A DNA stretch of 64,000 nt from Burkholderia ubonensis (GTDB lineage Bacteria; Pseudomonadota; Gammaproteobacteria; Burkholderiales; Burkholderiaceae): NCBI RefSeq assembly GCF_902833085.1, contig NZ_CADFEB010000007.1, positions 1 to 64,000 of the forward strand, given 5' to 3'. Below the pieces are notes generated by a model. The model saw only the letters and a list, made by a program, of their open reading frames with translations, was not told the DNA's origin and ran no database searches. The position numbers and the translations under genes are program-made. Below, piece by piece: positions 32,149-41,667 of the stretch (its first letter is position 1; each line of letters begins with the position of its first letter).

Positions 32149-33285
32149 ATGCAATCGACGATCAAACCCGTCGAGTACGACCGGCCGGTCGCGGCAGGCG
32201 CAGTCTGCGGCGTCGGGCAAGCATGGGCGAAGGTGCCCGAGACGCCGTCCCCCGACGAGCGCGCTGCACTGAAAGCGCGCATCAAGGCGCTGCTGGCCCG
32301 CGAGAAGGCAGTCCTGGTCGCGCACTATTACGTGGACGCCGAATTGCAGGAACTCGCCGACGAAACCGGCGGCTGTGTCGCCGATTCGCTCGAAATGGCC
32401 CGCTTCGGCCGCGACCACGATGCGCAGACGCTCGTCGTCGCGGGCGTGCGCTTCATGGGTGAAACCGCGAAGATCCTGAGCCCGGCCAAACGGATCCTGA
32501 TGCCGGACCTCGACGCCACCTGTTCGCTCGACCTCGGCTGCCCGGCCGACGAATTCTCCGCGTTCTGCGATGCGCATCCGGACCGCACCGTCGTCGTCTA
32601 CGCGAACACCAGCGCCGCCGTGAAGGCACGCGCGGACTGGATGGTCACGTCGTCGATCGGCCTCGAGATCGTCGCGGATCTCCACGCCCGCGGCGAGAAG
32701 ATCATCTGGGCGCCGGATCGCCATCTCGGCAGCTACATCCAGAAGAAAACCGGCGCGGACATGCTGCTGTGGCAGGGTTCGTGCCTCGTGCACGACGAAT
32801 TCAAGGGCATCGAGCTCGACCTGCTGCGCGCCGAATACCCGGACGCGAAGGTGCTCGTCCACCCGGAATCGCCGGAGAACGTCGTCGCGCTGGCCGACGT
32901 CGTCGGCTCGACGACGCAGCTGATCGACGCGGCGGTGAAGCTGGACGCGACGCGCTTCATCGTCGCGACCGACCTCGGCATCCTGCACAAGATGCAGCTC
33001 GCGGCACCGGGCAAGACCTTCATCGCGGCGCCGACGGCCGGCAACAGCGCGACCTGCAAGAGCTGCGCGCACTGCCCGTGGATGGCGATGAACGGCCTCG
33101 CGAACCTCGCGGACGTGCTCGAGCGCGGCCATAACGAGATCTTCGTCGATCCGGCGATCGGCGCGCGCGCGCGCCTGCCGATCGACCGGATGCTCGAGTT
33201 CGCGGCCGCTCACAAGAAGCGCGTGCAGGCGAGCGGCGACCTGCAGCGCGACCAGCAACTGTTCGCGAACGTGGGGGCGGCATGA
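32149..33285 (+). CDS. nadA: quinolinate synthase
   Basis: 4Fe-4S enzyme that condenses iminoaspartate with dihydroxyacetone phosphate to quinolinate in de novo NAD synthesis. 378 residues. Three cluster cysteines are expected within DATCSLDLGCP, WQGSCLVHDEF and ATCKSCAHCPWMAMNGL; VAHYYVDAELQELAD and APDRHLGSYIQKKT are family blocks. ATG 32149 is preferred since AGGAG (32136-32140) is 8 nt upstream; an ATG at 32143 is only 2 nt from it. It overlaps nadC by 4 bp. Confidence 0.96.
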   Translation: MQSTIKPVEYDRPVAAGAVCGVGQAWAKVPETPSPDERAALKARIKALLAREKAVLVAHYYVDAELQELADETGGCVADSLEMARFGRDHDAQTLVVAGVRFMGETAKILSPAKRILMPDLDATCSLDLGCPADEFSAFCDAHPDRTVVVYANTSAAVKARADWMVTSSIGLEIVADLHARGEKIIWAPDRHLGSYIQKKTGADMLLWQGSCLVHDEFKGIELDLLRAEYPDAKVLVHPESPENVVALADVVGSTTQLIDAAVKLDATRFIVATDLGILHKMQLAAPGKTFIAAPTAGNSATCKSCAHCPWMAMNGLANLADVLERGHNEIFVDPAIGARARLPIDRMLEFAAAHKKRVQASGDLQRDQQLFANVGAA

Positions 33286-34166
33286 CGACCGGTGCCGTTT
33301 CCCCGCTTTACGAAACGATCCGTGCGCAATACGGCGCCGCATTCGACGACGCACTTGCGCGCAACGTCGCCGATGCGATTGCCGAGGACGTCGGCACGGG
33401 CGACCAGACCGGGCGGCTCGTGCCGGCCGGCGAGCGCCGCCGTGCGCGCATCATCGTGCGCGAAGAAGCCGTGCTGTGCGGCGTGCCCTGGTTCGACGCG
33501 GTGATGCGCCGGATCGATCCGGCGATCGACGTGCGCTGGCAGTATCGCGAAGGCGACCGGATGCAGGCCGATTCGATCGTCTGCGAACTCGAAGGCCCGG
33601 CGCGCGCGCTGCTGACCGCCGAGCGCAACGGACTGAACTTCCTGCAATTGCTGTCCGGCGTCGCGACGGCGACGCGCCGCTACGTCGACCGGATCGAAGG
33701 CACGCGCGCGCAGATCCTCGATACGCGCAAGACGCTGCCGGGCCTGCGGCTCGCGCAGAAGTACGCGGTGCGGGTTGGCGGCGGCGCGAACCAGCGGCTC
33801 GCGCTGTACGACGGGATCCTGATCAAGGAGAACCACATTGCCGCCGCGGGCGGCGTCGGCGAAGCGCTCGACGCGGCGTTCGCGCTGAATGCCGGCGTGC
33901 CGGTGCAGATCGAGGTCGAGACGCTCGCGCAGCTCGACACGGCGCTCGCGCACGGCGCGCAGTCGGTGCTGCTCGACAACTTCACGGTCGACATGATGCG
34001 CGAGGCGGTGCGCGTCGCTGCGGCCAAGGCCGTGCTCGAAGTATCCGGCGGCGTCAATTTCGATACGGTGCGCACGTTCGCCGAGACCGGCGTCGACCGC
34101 ATCTCGATCGGCGCGCTGACGAAGGACGTGCGCGCGACCGATTATTCGATGCGCATCGTCGACTGA
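33282..34166 (+). CDS. nadC: nicotinate-nucleotide pyrophosphorylase (carboxylating)
   Basis: Quinolinate plus PRPP to nicotinate mononucleotide, CO2 and PPi. 294 residues, type II phosphoribosyltransferase alpha/beta barrel: LAEDVGTGDQT-like AIAEDVGTGDQTGRLV, LLTAERNGLNFLQLLSGVAT, DTRKTLPGLRLAQKYAVRVGGG (substrate Arg and Lys) and VDRISIGALTK. ATGA overlap with nadA; convergent with nadB across a shared terminator. Confidence 0.97.
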   Translation: MTTGAVSPLYETIRAQYGAAFDDALARNVADAIAEDVGTGDQTGRLVPAGERRRARIIVREEAVLCGVPWFDAVMRRIDPAIDVRWQYREGDRMQADSIVCELEGPARALLTAERNGLNFLQLLSGVATATRRYVDRIEGTRAQILDTRKTLPGLRLAQKYAVRVGGGANQRLALYDGILIKENHIAAAGGVGEALDAAFALNAGVPVQIEVETLAQLDTALAHGAQSVLLDNFTVDMMREAVRVAAAKAVLEVSGGVNFDTVRTFAETGVDRISIGALTKDVRATDYSMRIVD

Positions 34167-34190
34167 CCGCGCGGCGCAATCCGCAGACAA

Positions 34191-34223
34191 AAAAAGCCGT
34201 TGGCGTCCTGCCAACGGCTTTTT
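34191..34223. terminator. bidirectional terminator between nadC and nadB
   Basis: AAAAAGCCGTTGGC / GCCAACGGCTTTTT (34191-34204, 34210-34223) with a 5-nt loop; A and T runs on the two sides serve both strands. Confidence 0.95.
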
Positions 34224-34242
34224 TGCTGATGCGCCGCGCGGC

Positions 34243-35829
34243 TCAGCGGCGCGCTTTCGGCGTCAGCACGCTCGGCAGCGCCTTCGGCAGCGTATGCGGC
34301 CAGTCGCGGCTGAAATGCAGCCCGCGGCTTTCGCGTCGCGACTGGGCGCTCTTGACGATCAGCATCGCGACGTCGACGAGGTTGCGCAGCTCCAGCAGGT
34401 CGCGGCTCACGCGGAAGTTCGCGTAATACTCGTGGATTTCGTCGCGCAACAGCGACAGCCGGTGCTTCGCACGTTCGAGGCGCTTGTCGGTGCGCACGAT
34501 GCCGACGTAATTCCACATCAGGCGCCGCAACTCGTCCCAGTTGTGCGCGACGACGACTTCCTCGTCGGGATCCGACACGCGGCTCTCGTCCCACGCGGGC
34601 AGCGCGCCCGGCGAGTCGACCTCGAAGCCGGACGTCTCGATCGCTCCGGCAGCCGCGCGGCCGATGACGAGGCATTCGAGCAGCGAGTTGCTGGCGAGCC
34701 GGTTCGCACCGTGCAGCCCCGTGTACGACGTTTCGCCGACCGCATACAGGCCGGCGAGGTCGGTGCGGCCCGCGAGATCGGTGACGACGCCGCCGCACGT
34801 GTAGTGCGCGGCCGGCACGACCGGAATCGGCTGCTTCGCGATGTCGATGCCGAACTCGAGGCAGCGCGCGTGGATCGTCGGGAAATGTTCGCGCAGGAAC
34901 GCTTCCGGCTGGTGGCTGATGTCGAGGTACACGCAGTCGATCCCGCGCTTCTTGATCTCGAAGTCGATCGCGCGCGCGACGATGTCGCGCGGCGCCAGTT
35001 CTTCGCGCGGGTCGTGAGCGGGCATGAAGCGGGTGCCGTCCGGCAGCTTCAGCAGGCCGCCTTCGCCACGCACGGCCTCGGAGATCAGGAACGACTTCGC
35101 ATACGGGTGGAACAGGCAGGTCGGGTGGAACTGGATGAATTCCATGTTCGCGACGCGGCAGCCCGCACGCCACGCCATCGCGATGCCGTCGCCGGTCGCG
35201 GTGTCCGGGTTGGTCGTGTACAGGTAGACCTTGCCTGCGCCGCCGGTGGCGAGCACCGTGTGCGGCGCTTCGATCGTGACCGTGCGGCCGCTGTCGACGT
35301 CGAGCGCGTACAGGCCGTGGCAGCGGCGGCCGGGCAGGCCGAGCCGCTCCGACGTGATCAGGTCGACCGCATGGTGGTTCTCGAGGAACGTGATGTTCGG
35401 ATGCCGGCGCGCGCGCTCGGACAGCGTCGCGAGCACCGCGTGCCCGGTCGCGTCGGCGGCGTGGATGATGCGGCGGTGGCTGTGGCCGCCTTCGCGGGTC
35501 AGGTGAAAGCCGAGTTCGGCGGCGTCGTCCTTCGTGAAAGGCACGCCCTGCGAAATCAGCCATTCGATCGCTTCGCGGCCGTGCTCGACGATGTAGCGCG
35601 TCGCGCTCTCGTCGCACAGGCCGCCGCCGGCGACCAGCGTGTCGTCGACATGGTTCTCGATGCTGTCCGCGGAATCGAGCACGGCGGCGATGCCGCCTTG
35701 CGCGTTGTCGCTCGCGCCTTCCATCATCGAACGCTTCGCGATCAGCGCGACCCGCCGCGTGTCGGCCAGATTGAGCGCGACCGACAGGCCTGCCAGGCCG
35801 CTGCCGACGATCGCCACATCGAATTTCAT
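34243..35829 (-). CDS. nadB: L-aspartate oxidase
   Basis: FAD enzyme: L-aspartate to iminoaspartate, the substrate of NadA. 528 residues. Dinucleotide-binding MKFDVAIVGSGLAGLSVALN at the start, SDNAQGGIAAVL, EGGHSHRRIIHAADATG (active-site His and Arg), HPTCLFHPYAKSFLISEAVRGEGG and GETSYTGLHGANRLASNSLLE, as in the succinate dehydrogenase/fumarate reductase flavoprotein family; the context settles NadB. Convergent to nadAC rather than in one operon. Confidence 0.96.
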   Translation of the reverse strand: MKFDVAIVGSGLAGLSVALNLADTRRVALIAKRSMMEGASDNAQGGIAAVLDSADSIENHVDDTLVAGGGLCDESATRYIVEHGREAIEWLISQGVPFTKDDAAELGFHLTREGGHSHRRIIHAADATGHAVLATLSERARRHPNITFLENHHAVDLITSERLGLPGRRCHGLYALDVDSGRTVTIEAPHTVLATGGAGKVYLYTTNPDTATGDGIAMAWRAGCRVANMEFIQFHPTCLFHPYAKSFLISEAVRGEGGLLKLPDGTRFMPAHDPREELAPRDIVARAIDFEIKKRGIDCVYLDISHQPEAFLREHFPTIHARCLEFGIDIAKQPIPVVPAAHYTCGGVVTDLAGRTDLAGLYAVGETSYTGLHGANRLASNSLLECLVIGRAAAGAIETSGFEVDSPGALPAWDESRVSDPDEEVVVAHNWDELRRLMWNYVGIVRTDKRLERAKHRLSLLRDEIHEYYANFRVSRDLLELRNLVDVAMLIVKSAQSRRESRGLHFSRDWPHTLPKALPSVLTPKARR

Positions 35830-35931
35830 TGCTGCATCTCCATCATTTCACGCTTGATCTTGTGTTTTCCGGCGGCGCAGCCGCGGAAAGGAGAGAGCAT
35901 ACCGCGTCGGGCAAAAGCGTGCGCGCAAAAC

Positions 35932-35959
35932 AAAAAGCCCCGCGATTGCGGGGCTTTTT
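35932..35959. terminator. intrinsic terminator after rpmG, shared with the nadB upstream side
   Basis: AAAAAGCCCCGC / GCGGGGCTTTTT (35932-35943, 35948-35959), GATT loop; T run on either strand. It ends the rpmB-rpmG message on minus. Confidence 0.93.
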
Positions 35960-35989
35960 GGTCACCGTCAGGCTGGCAGAAACCGGAGA

Positions 35990-36157
35990 TTACTTGATCT
36001 TGGTTTCTTTGTATTCCACATGCTTGCGGACGACGGGATCGAACTTCTTGATCGCCATCTTTTCCGGCATGTTGCGCTTGTTCTTCGTGGTCGTGTAGAA
36101 GTGACCCGTGCCAGCGGTCGACTCGAGCTTGATCTTGTCGCGTGCGCCTTTTGCCAT
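35990..36157 (-). CDS. rpmG: 50S ribosomal protein L33
   Basis: 55 residues, MAKGARDKIKLESTAGTGHF at the start and KKFDPVVRKHVEYKETKIK at the end, the standard proteobacterial L33. It lacks the CxxC pairs of zinc-binding L33 (C- form). A ribosome site AAGGAGC lies 5 nt before the ATG. It is 17 bp after rpmB in the usual rpmBG operon. Confidence 0.97.
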   Translation of the reverse strand: MAKGARDKIKLESTAGTGHFYTTTKNKRNMPEKMAIKKFDPVVRKHVEYKETKIK

Positions 36158-36174
36158 GATTGTGCTCCTTGGGC

Positions 36175-36408
36175 TTAGGCTTCGCCGCGTGCGCGCAGGT
36201 CAGCGAGCACGGAATCGATGCCGTTCTTGTCGATCAGGCGCAGGCCGGCGTTCGAGACGCGCAGGCGCACCCAGCGGTTTTCGCTCTCCACCCAGAACCG
36301 GCGGTTTTGCAGGTTCGGCAGGAAGCGGCGCTTCGTCTTGTTGTTTGCGTGGGAAACGTTGTTGCCGCTCATCGGCGCTTTCCCAGTTACTTGGCATACG
36401 CGTGCCAT
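36175..36408 (-). CDS. rpmB: 50S ribosomal protein L28
   Basis: 77 residues: [37 protein letters not shown] and [19 protein letters not shown] are the L28 blocks. It has single Cys5 rather than zinc CxxC pairs. AGGAG precedes the ATG by 8 nt. First gene of rpmBG, served by the promoter at 36593-36564. Confidence 0.97.
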
Positions 36409-36563
36409 GAGAGCACTCCTAATACGCTAAATTCGGGGTTCGATCGCCGGTGAAGGTTCTCATCGCGCAGCCACGTGATCCATAGCTGCACTCAGAACGC
36501 CGAAGCCCTTAACAGACAAGGCCCTTCGATGGCTAGAACTGGTTGGAAAAAAGACAGACGGCG

Positions 36564-36593
36564 ATTCTAGCAGAAAAAGTTCAGGAAAATCAA
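36564..36593 (-). promoter_or_regulatory. sigma-70 promoter of rpmB-rpmG
   Basis: Minus strand: TTGATT (36593-36588), 18-nt spacer, TAGAAT (36569-36564), about 155 nt before the rpmB ATG. The long leader could carry ribosomal-protein control. Confidence 0.6.
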
Positions 36594-36691
36594 ACGTAAT
36601 TTCAACGTGCCGTCGTGGCGCGCGTGAGCCCGCCGCCGGAGTCCGTCTGGTGGCGGGCTCCGGCGGGCCGGCCTGCACGGTCCGACGCAGT

Positions 36692-37447
36692 TTACAGCAA
36701 GCCGGCGCGCGAGAACGAGAACGTTTCGGTCGCGCCGACGACGACATGATCCAGCAGGCGCACGTCGAACAGCGCGAGCGCATCGCGCAGCACGCGGGTC
36801 AGGCGCCGGTCCTCCGCGCTCGGCTGTACCGCGCCGGACGGGTGGTTGTGCGCGACGACCAGCGCGGCGGCGTTCACCGACAGCGCGCGGCGCACGATCT
36901 CGCGCGGGTAGACGGCCATCCGCGTCAGCGAGCCGCGCGCGCTTTCCTCGCTGTCCACCAGACTGTTGCGCGCGTCGAGGTACAGGGTCATGAACACTTC
37001 GTACGGGCGCGTGCCGATCACGAGGCGCAGGTAATCCTCGACCGCGCCGGGCGAATCGATCAGCAGATGCTCCTGCGCCTTCTCCGCGAGCGCGCGCCGC
37101 GCGAGCTCGGCGACCGCGGACAGCCGGGCGATGCGGGCGTCGCCGATGCCGGGGCGGCCGCGGAAATCGTCCGGAGTCGCGTCGAGCAGCCCGCGCAGCG
37201 ACTTGCCGAAGTGTTCGAGCAGTGCACGCGCGCTGTCGAACACATTGTGGCCGGGCACGCCGGTGCCGAGCAGCAGCACGATCAGCTCGTCGTCGGACAG
37301 CGCGGCCGGCCCGCGCTCGAGCAGCCGCTCGCGCGGCAGGTCGGGCCGTTTCGCGCGCGCCGCGCCGCGCTTGGGCTGCCCGGACGCGTGCGGCGTGGCG
37401 TCGGCGGCGGCGCGGCATGCGGGGAGGGGCGACAATTGTTGCGGCAT
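36692..37447 (-). CDS. radC: RadC family JAMM-domain protein
   Basis: 251 residues. N-terminal helix-hairpin-helix region (RERLLERGPAALSDDELI, RPGIGDARIARLSAV) and a C-terminal JAB/MPN+ domain with the zinc motif HNHPSGAVQPSAED. Despite the name, a role in DNA repair is not established for RadC. The start at 37447 (MPQQLSPLPACRAA) has GGAG 8 nt upstream; a frame opening at 37633 would overlap slpA's start and is not preferred. Divergent from slpA. Confidence 0.92.
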   Translation of the reverse strand: MPQQLSPLPACRAAADATPHASGQPKRGAARAKRPDLPRERLLERGPAALSDDELIVLLLGTGVPGHNVFDSARALLEHFGKSLRGLLDATPDDFRGRPGIGDARIARLSAVAELARRALAEKAQEHLLIDSPGAVEDYLRLVIGTRPYEVFMTLYLDARNSLVDSEESARGSLTRMAVYPREIVRRALSVNAAALVVAHNHPSGAVQPSAEDRRLTRVLRDALALFDVRLLDHVVVGATETFSFSRAGLL

Positions 37448-37586
37448 GGTTGATTCTCCGTTGTGGCGGGCAGGCAGGCCTGTGCAACGTCGTCGCACTT
37501 TCCGCCTTGCGCGCTCAGGTGACTTACAATATCGGTTTTGCGCCGGGCCTCGCGGCCGCATCGGGCGCCGACTGAACGAGTAATTC

Positions 37587-38042
37587 ATGAGCCTCATCGA
37601 TCTTTCCGAAGTGAAGCCCGGTTCGCACGTCACGCTGCACTACCGGCTGGCACTGGCCGACGGCGCCGACATCGTCAACACCTTTTCCGACAAGCCCGCG
37701 ACGCTGCTGCTCGGCGCAGGGCAGCTGGCGCCCTCGCTGGAACAGATTCTCGTCGGGCTCAGGGTGGGCGACCATTCGACTTATCAGCTAGCGCCCGAAC
37801 AGGCATTCGGGCCCCGAAATCCGGACATGCTCCAGCGCGTGACGCTGAAGACGCTGCGCGAGAACGGGATGATCGGCGAGGACTTCACGCCGGGCGACCT
37901 GATCGAATTCAACGCACCGGACGGCGGCCGATATGCAGGGGTGCTGAAGGAAGTCGGCGAAACCTCCGCGCTGTTCGACTTCAATCATCCGCTCGCGGGC
38001 CAAGCGCTCACGTTCGAAGTGAAAATCATCGGGATCCTGTAA
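37587..38042 (+). CDS. slpA: FKBP-type peptidyl-prolyl isomerase, SlpA/FkpB
   Basis: 151-residue cytoplasmic proline isomerase and chaperone. FKBP start VKPGSHVTLHYRLALADGADIVNTF with an inserted-flap domain (GDHSTYQLAPEQAFGPRNPDML) as in SlyD/SlpA but without SlyD's His-rich metal tail. The stop is 2 nt before the ispH start, the conserved slpA-ispH pair. Confidence 0.95.
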   Translation: MSLIDLSEVKPGSHVTLHYRLALADGADIVNTFSDKPATLLLGAGQLAPSLEQILVGLRVGDHSTYQLAPEQAFGPRNPDMLQRVTLKTLRENGMIGEDFTPGDLIEFNAPDGGRYAGVLKEVGETSALFDFNHPLAGQALTFEVKIIGIL

Positions 38043-38044
38043 TC

Positions 38045-39025
38045 ATGAGCACCACCGATACGCTGTCCGGACAGACCGTCGCCGCCGACGCCGAAATCCT
38101 GCTGGCCCAGCCGCGCGGCTTCTGCGCGGGGGTCGACCGCGCGATCGAGATCGTCGAGCGCGCGATCGCGATGTACGGCGCGCCGATCTACGTGCGCCAC
38201 GAGATCGTCCACAACAAGTACGTGGTCGAGGACCTGAAGAAGAAGGGCGCGATTTTCGTCGAGGAACTCGAGGAAGTGCCGTCCGGCAATACCGTGATCT
38301 TCAGCGCGCACGGCGTATCGAAGGCGGTGCGCGACGAGGCCGGCGTGCGCGGGCTGCGCGTCTACGACGCGACGTGTCCGCTCGTCACGAAGGTGCACGT
38401 CGAAGTGGCGAAGATGCGCCAGGATGGCGTCGACATCGTCATGATCGGGCACAAGGGGCACCCGGAGGTCGAGGGCACGATGGGGCAGGTCGAACGCGGG
38501 ATGCATCTCGTCGAAAGCGTCGAGGACGTGCAGAAGCTCGAGCTGGCCGATCCGGAGCGCATCGCGCTCGTCACGCAGACGACGCTGTCCGTCGACGACG
38601 CGGCCGAAATCATCGCCGCGCTGAAGGCGAAGTACCCGAAGATCCGCGAGCCGAAGAAGCAGGACATCTGCTACGCGACGCAGAACCGCCAGGATGCGGT
38701 GAAGTTCATGGCGCCGCAGTGCGACGTCGTGATCGTCGTCGGCAGCCCGAACAGCTCGAATTCGAGCCGGCTGCGCGAAGTGGCCGAGAAGCGCGGCGTC
38801 GCGGCATACATGGTGGATGCGCCCGACCAGATCGATCCGGCGTGGGTCGCCGGCAAGCGCCGCATCGGCGTGACGGCCGGCGCGTCGGCGCCCGAGGTGC
38901 TCGCCCAGGCAGTGATCGCGCGTCTGCGCGAACTCGGCGTGCGCAACGTCCGCGCGCTCGACGGGATCGAGGAGAGCGTGTCGTTCCCGCTGCCGCGCGG
39001 CCTGAACCTGCCGCCCGCAGTCTGA
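38045..39025 (+). CDS. ispH: 4-hydroxy-3-methylbut-2-enyl diphosphate reductase
   Basis: Last step of the MEP pathway: HMBPP to IPP and DMAPP on a 4Fe-4S cluster. 326 residues. The three cluster cysteines are Cys27 (PRGFCAGV), Cys111 (DATCPLV) and Cys209 (QDICYATQ); HEIVHN, SAHGVS and HPEVEGTMGQ carry substrate-binding His and the catalytic Glu; GSPNSSNSSRL is the family loop. Burkholderia often has a second ispH; this is the slpA-linked one. Confidence 0.97.
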   Translation: MSTTDTLSGQTVAADAEILLAQPRGFCAGVDRAIEIVERAIAMYGAPIYVRHEIVHNKYVVEDLKKKGAIFVEELEEVPSGNTVIFSAHGVSKAVRDEAGVRGLRVYDATCPLVTKVHVEVAKMRQDGVDIVMIGHKGHPEVEGTMGQVERGMHLVESVEDVQKLELADPERIALVTQTTLSVDDAAEIIAALKAKYPKIREPKKQDICYATQNRQDAVKFMAPQCDVVIVVGSPNSSNSSRLREVAEKRGVAAYMVDAPDQIDPAWVAGKRRIGVTAGASAPEVLAQAVIARLRELGVRNVRALDGIEESVSFPLPRGLNLPPAV

Positions 39026-39049
39026 CCCGCCGTACACTGCGGTACACCG

Positions 39050-39077
39050 AAGCGCGCCCCACGGCGCGCTTTTTTTT
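39050..39077 (+). terminator. intrinsic terminator of slpA-ispH
   Basis: AAGCGCGCC / GGCGCGCTT stem (39050-39058, 39063-39071), CCAC loop and T8. Confidence 0.94.
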
Positions 39078-39293
39078 CGCGCCTCGAAACCGCAATCGCA
39101 ACCGACATTCCCGCAGATGGTGCAACCGGGTTGCTATTCTCTGCCAAGCCCTTGTCTCAAAATTGGTTGCAATGCAGGAAAACCCCATCAAATCAGGAAT
39201 ATTGGCGTTCTATAAATGGAGTTACAATTCGCCCGTTTTCAGGCCGGAATGGTCTTGGAACCCGGTTTTGGCAAGGCGCAGGAGACCTATTTA

Positions 39294-40487
39294 ATGCATG
39301 TGAAGTTGGCTTACGCCGTGTCCGTCGCCGCAGCGGTTGCAATGCTCGCCGCCTGCAGCAAAAAGAGCGACGACGGGGCGGGCAAGGAGGCTGCGGCGTC
39401 CGCGGCACCGCCGGCCAGCGACGTGCGCGTCGTCAAGATCGGTCATGCCGCCCCGTTGACGGGCAGCATCGCGCATCTCGGCAAGGATAATGAAAACGGG
39501 GCACGTTTGGCGATCGAGGAAATCAATGCGCATGGCCTGACGATCGACGCGCACCCGGTGCGGCTGGAACTGGTCGCCGAGGACGACGCGGCCGATCCGA
39601 AGATTGGCACGCAAGTTGCACAGAAGCTGGTCGACGACCGGGTCGTGGCCGTGGTGGGGCACCTCAATTCGGGGGTGTCGATCCCGGCGTCGAAAATTTA
39701 CAGCGACGCAGGCATCGTGCAGATTTCACCGTCCTCGACCAACCCCGCGTATACGAAGCAGGGGTTCAAGACCACTTATCGCGTCGTGGCGACGGACGCG
39801 CAGCAAGGCCCTGCGCTCGCCAGCTACGCGCTGCATGCGCTTCACGCGAAGCGCTTCGCGGTCGTCGACGATGCGACCGCCTACGGCAAGGGGCTTGCCG
39901 ACGAATTCGAGAAGGCCGTCAAGGCGGCGGGCGCGCAGATCGTCGCGCGCGAAGCGACCAACGACCGCGCGACGGACTTCAAGGCGATCCTGACGAAGAT
40001 CAAGCGTGACCATCCCGACGTCATCATGTACGGCGGCATGGACGCGACGGGCGGCCCGTTTGCGAAGCAGGCGATGGCGCTCGGTATCGGAGCAAAAATC
40101 CTTGGCGGCGACGGCGTGTGTACCGACAAGGTGGTCGAGCTCGCGGGCAACGCGGTGCAGAACCTGGTCTGTTCGCAGGCGGGGCTCGCCCTGTCGCGGA
40201 TGGAGAAAGGGGCGGACTTCGAGAAAAAGTATGAGGACCGTTTCCACACGCCGGTGCAGATCTACGCGCCGTTCACGTATGACGCGGTCTACGTGATCGT
40301 CGATGCAATGAAGCGCGCCAACTCGATCGAGGCGTCCAAGGTGCTGGCTGCGATGCCGTCGACCGACTACCGCGGGGTGATCGGTCACATCGCATTCGCG
40401 CCGAACGGCGATCTGAAAGAGGGGGCGATTACGCTCTACGACTTCAAGGAGGCAAAGAAAACCGTCCTCGATGTCGTGACGATGTAG
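39294..40487 (+). CDS. livK: branched-chain amino acid ABC transporter, substrate-binding lipoprotein
   Basis: 397 residues. A lipobox LAAC puts the lipidated Cys at residue 21 after MHVKLAYAVSVAAAVAM; the linker is Ala/Ser-rich and the rest is a periplasmic-binding-protein type I fold: KIGHAAPLTGSIAHLGKDNENGARLAIEEINA is the LivJ/LivK signature, and a Cys pair near GDGVCTDK and NLVCSQAG may form the known disulfide. ATG 39294 follows AGGAG by 9 nt. First gene of livKHMGF, 211 bp before livH. Binds Leu, Ile and Val in known relatives. Confidence 0.93.
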   Translation: MHVKLAYAVSVAAAVAMLAACSKKSDDGAGKEAAASAAPPASDVRVVKIGHAAPLTGSIAHLGKDNENGARLAIEEINAHGLTIDAHPVRLELVAEDDAADPKIGTQVAQKLVDDRVVAVVGHLNSGVSIPASKIYSDAGIVQISPSSTNPAYTKQGFKTTYRVVATDAQQGPALASYALHALHAKRFAVVDDATAYGKGLADEFEKAVKAAGAQIVAREATNDRATDFKAILTKIKRDHPDVIMYGGMDATGGPFAKQAMALGIGAKILGGDGVCTDKVVELAGNAVQNLVCSQAGLALSRMEKGADFEKKYEDRFHTPVQIYAPFTYDAVYVIVDAMKRANSIEASKVLAAMPSTDYRGVIGHIAFAPNGDLKEGAITLYDFKEAKKTVLDVVTM

Positions 40488-40501
40488 CGACGGGACTCGT
40501 G

Positions 40502-40530
40502 ACGGCGCCGGAACAGTGCGGTGCCGTTTC
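40502..40530 (+). terminator. hairpin between livK and livH (possible partial terminator)
   Basis: ACGGCGCC / GGTGCCGT stem (40502-40509, 40520-40527, one GU pair) followed by TTCTGT, 15 nt after the livK stop. Such an element would give more binding protein than permease. It could instead only stabilise the 3' end. Confidence 0.4.
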
Positions 40531-40698
40531 TGTATCCGCTCCGGCGGCAGGTCCGGCCGTACAGGCCGGGCGGCGCGCGCCGGGACGATCCACCCTTACC
40601 GGTCTTTTCTAGTACCCGCAGTGCCGCCGAGACGACGTGATTCTCCGCTTACCCGCGGGGCGCAGCCTCATCCGGCAGCACGGGCCAAGGAGCTTTAA

Positions 40699-41649
40699 AT
40701 GGATATTTTCGTCCAGCAGGTCCTCAACGGGCTGGTGCTCGGCAGTGTCTACGCCATCATCGCGTTGGGCTATACGATGGTGTACGGCATTCTCGGCATC
40801 ATCAACTTCGCGCACGGCGATGTGCTGATGATCGGCGCGATGGTCGCGCTCTCCGCGATCACCGTGCTGCAGAACCATTTCCCGCAGCTCGGCAACGTCG
40901 CGACACTGACGATCGGCCTGGGCATCGCCGCGATCGTGTGCGCCGTCGTCGGCTACACGATCGAGCGGGTCGCGTACCGGCCGCTGCGCCGCGCGCCGCG
41001 TCTCGCGCCGCTGATCACCGCGATCGGCGTGTCGATCCTGCTGCAGACCGCCGCGATGATCATCTGGTCGCGCAACCCGCTGCCGTTCCCGCAGCTGCTG
41101 CCGACCGACCCGATCAACGTGATCAAGGCCACCGACACGACGCCCGGCGCCGTGATCTCGATGACCGAAATCGTGATCATCGCCGTCGCGTTCCTCGTGA
41201 TGGGCGGCCTGCTGCTGCTGGTGCACAAGACCAAGCTCGGCCGCGCGATGCGTGCGATCGCGGAAAGCCCGAACACCGCCAGCCTGATGGGCGTGAACCC
41301 GAACTTCGTGATCTCGGCGACCTTCATGATCGGCTCGGCGCTTGCCGCGCTCGCCGGCGTGATGATCGCGTCGGAGTACGGCAACGTGCACTTCTACATG
41401 GGCTTCATCCCGGGCATGAAAGCGTTCACGGCAGCCGTGCTGGGCGGCATCGGCAACCTCGCGGGCGCGATGGTCGGCGGGGTGGTGCTCGGTCTCATCG
41501 AGCAGCTGGGCGCCGGCTATATCGGCAATCTGACGGGGGGCGTGTTCGGCAGCAACTACCAGGACGTGTTCGCGTTCATCGTGCTGATCATCGTGCTGGT
41601 GTTCCGTCCGTCCGGCCTGCTGGGCGAACGTGTCGCGGACCGCGCGTAA
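40699..41649 (+). CDS. livH: branched-chain amino acid ABC transporter permease
   Basis: 316-residue inner-membrane permease, about eight helices. Starts MDIFVQQVLNGLVLGSVYAI and has GYTMVYGILGIINFAHGD, the strongly conserved LivH block, and the cytoplasmic coupling loop RAIAESPNTASLMGVN (an EAA-like motif). GGIGNLAGAMVGG near the end is typical. GGAGC precedes the ATG. Confidence 0.96.
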   Translation: MDIFVQQVLNGLVLGSVYAIIALGYTMVYGILGIINFAHGDVLMIGAMVALSAITVLQNHFPQLGNVATLTIGLGIAAIVCAVVGYTIERVAYRPLRRAPRLAPLITAIGVSILLQTAAMIIWSRNPLPFPQLLPTDPINVIKATDTTPGAVISMTEIVIIAVAFLVMGGLLLLVHKTKLGRAMRAIAESPNTASLMGVNPNFVISATFMIGSALAALAGVMIASEYGNVHFYMGFIPGMKAFTAAVLGGIGNLAGAMVGGVVLGLIEQLGAGYIGNLTGGVFGSNYQDVFAFIVLIIVLVFRPSGLLGERVADRA

Positions 41650-41667
41650 CGGAAGGGGAGCAACAAC

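Noticed and set aside
36625..36660. GAGCCCGCC / GGCGGGCTC hairpin after radC as an intrinsic terminator.
   Set aside because: Strong stem but no T tract on either strand; left unassigned.
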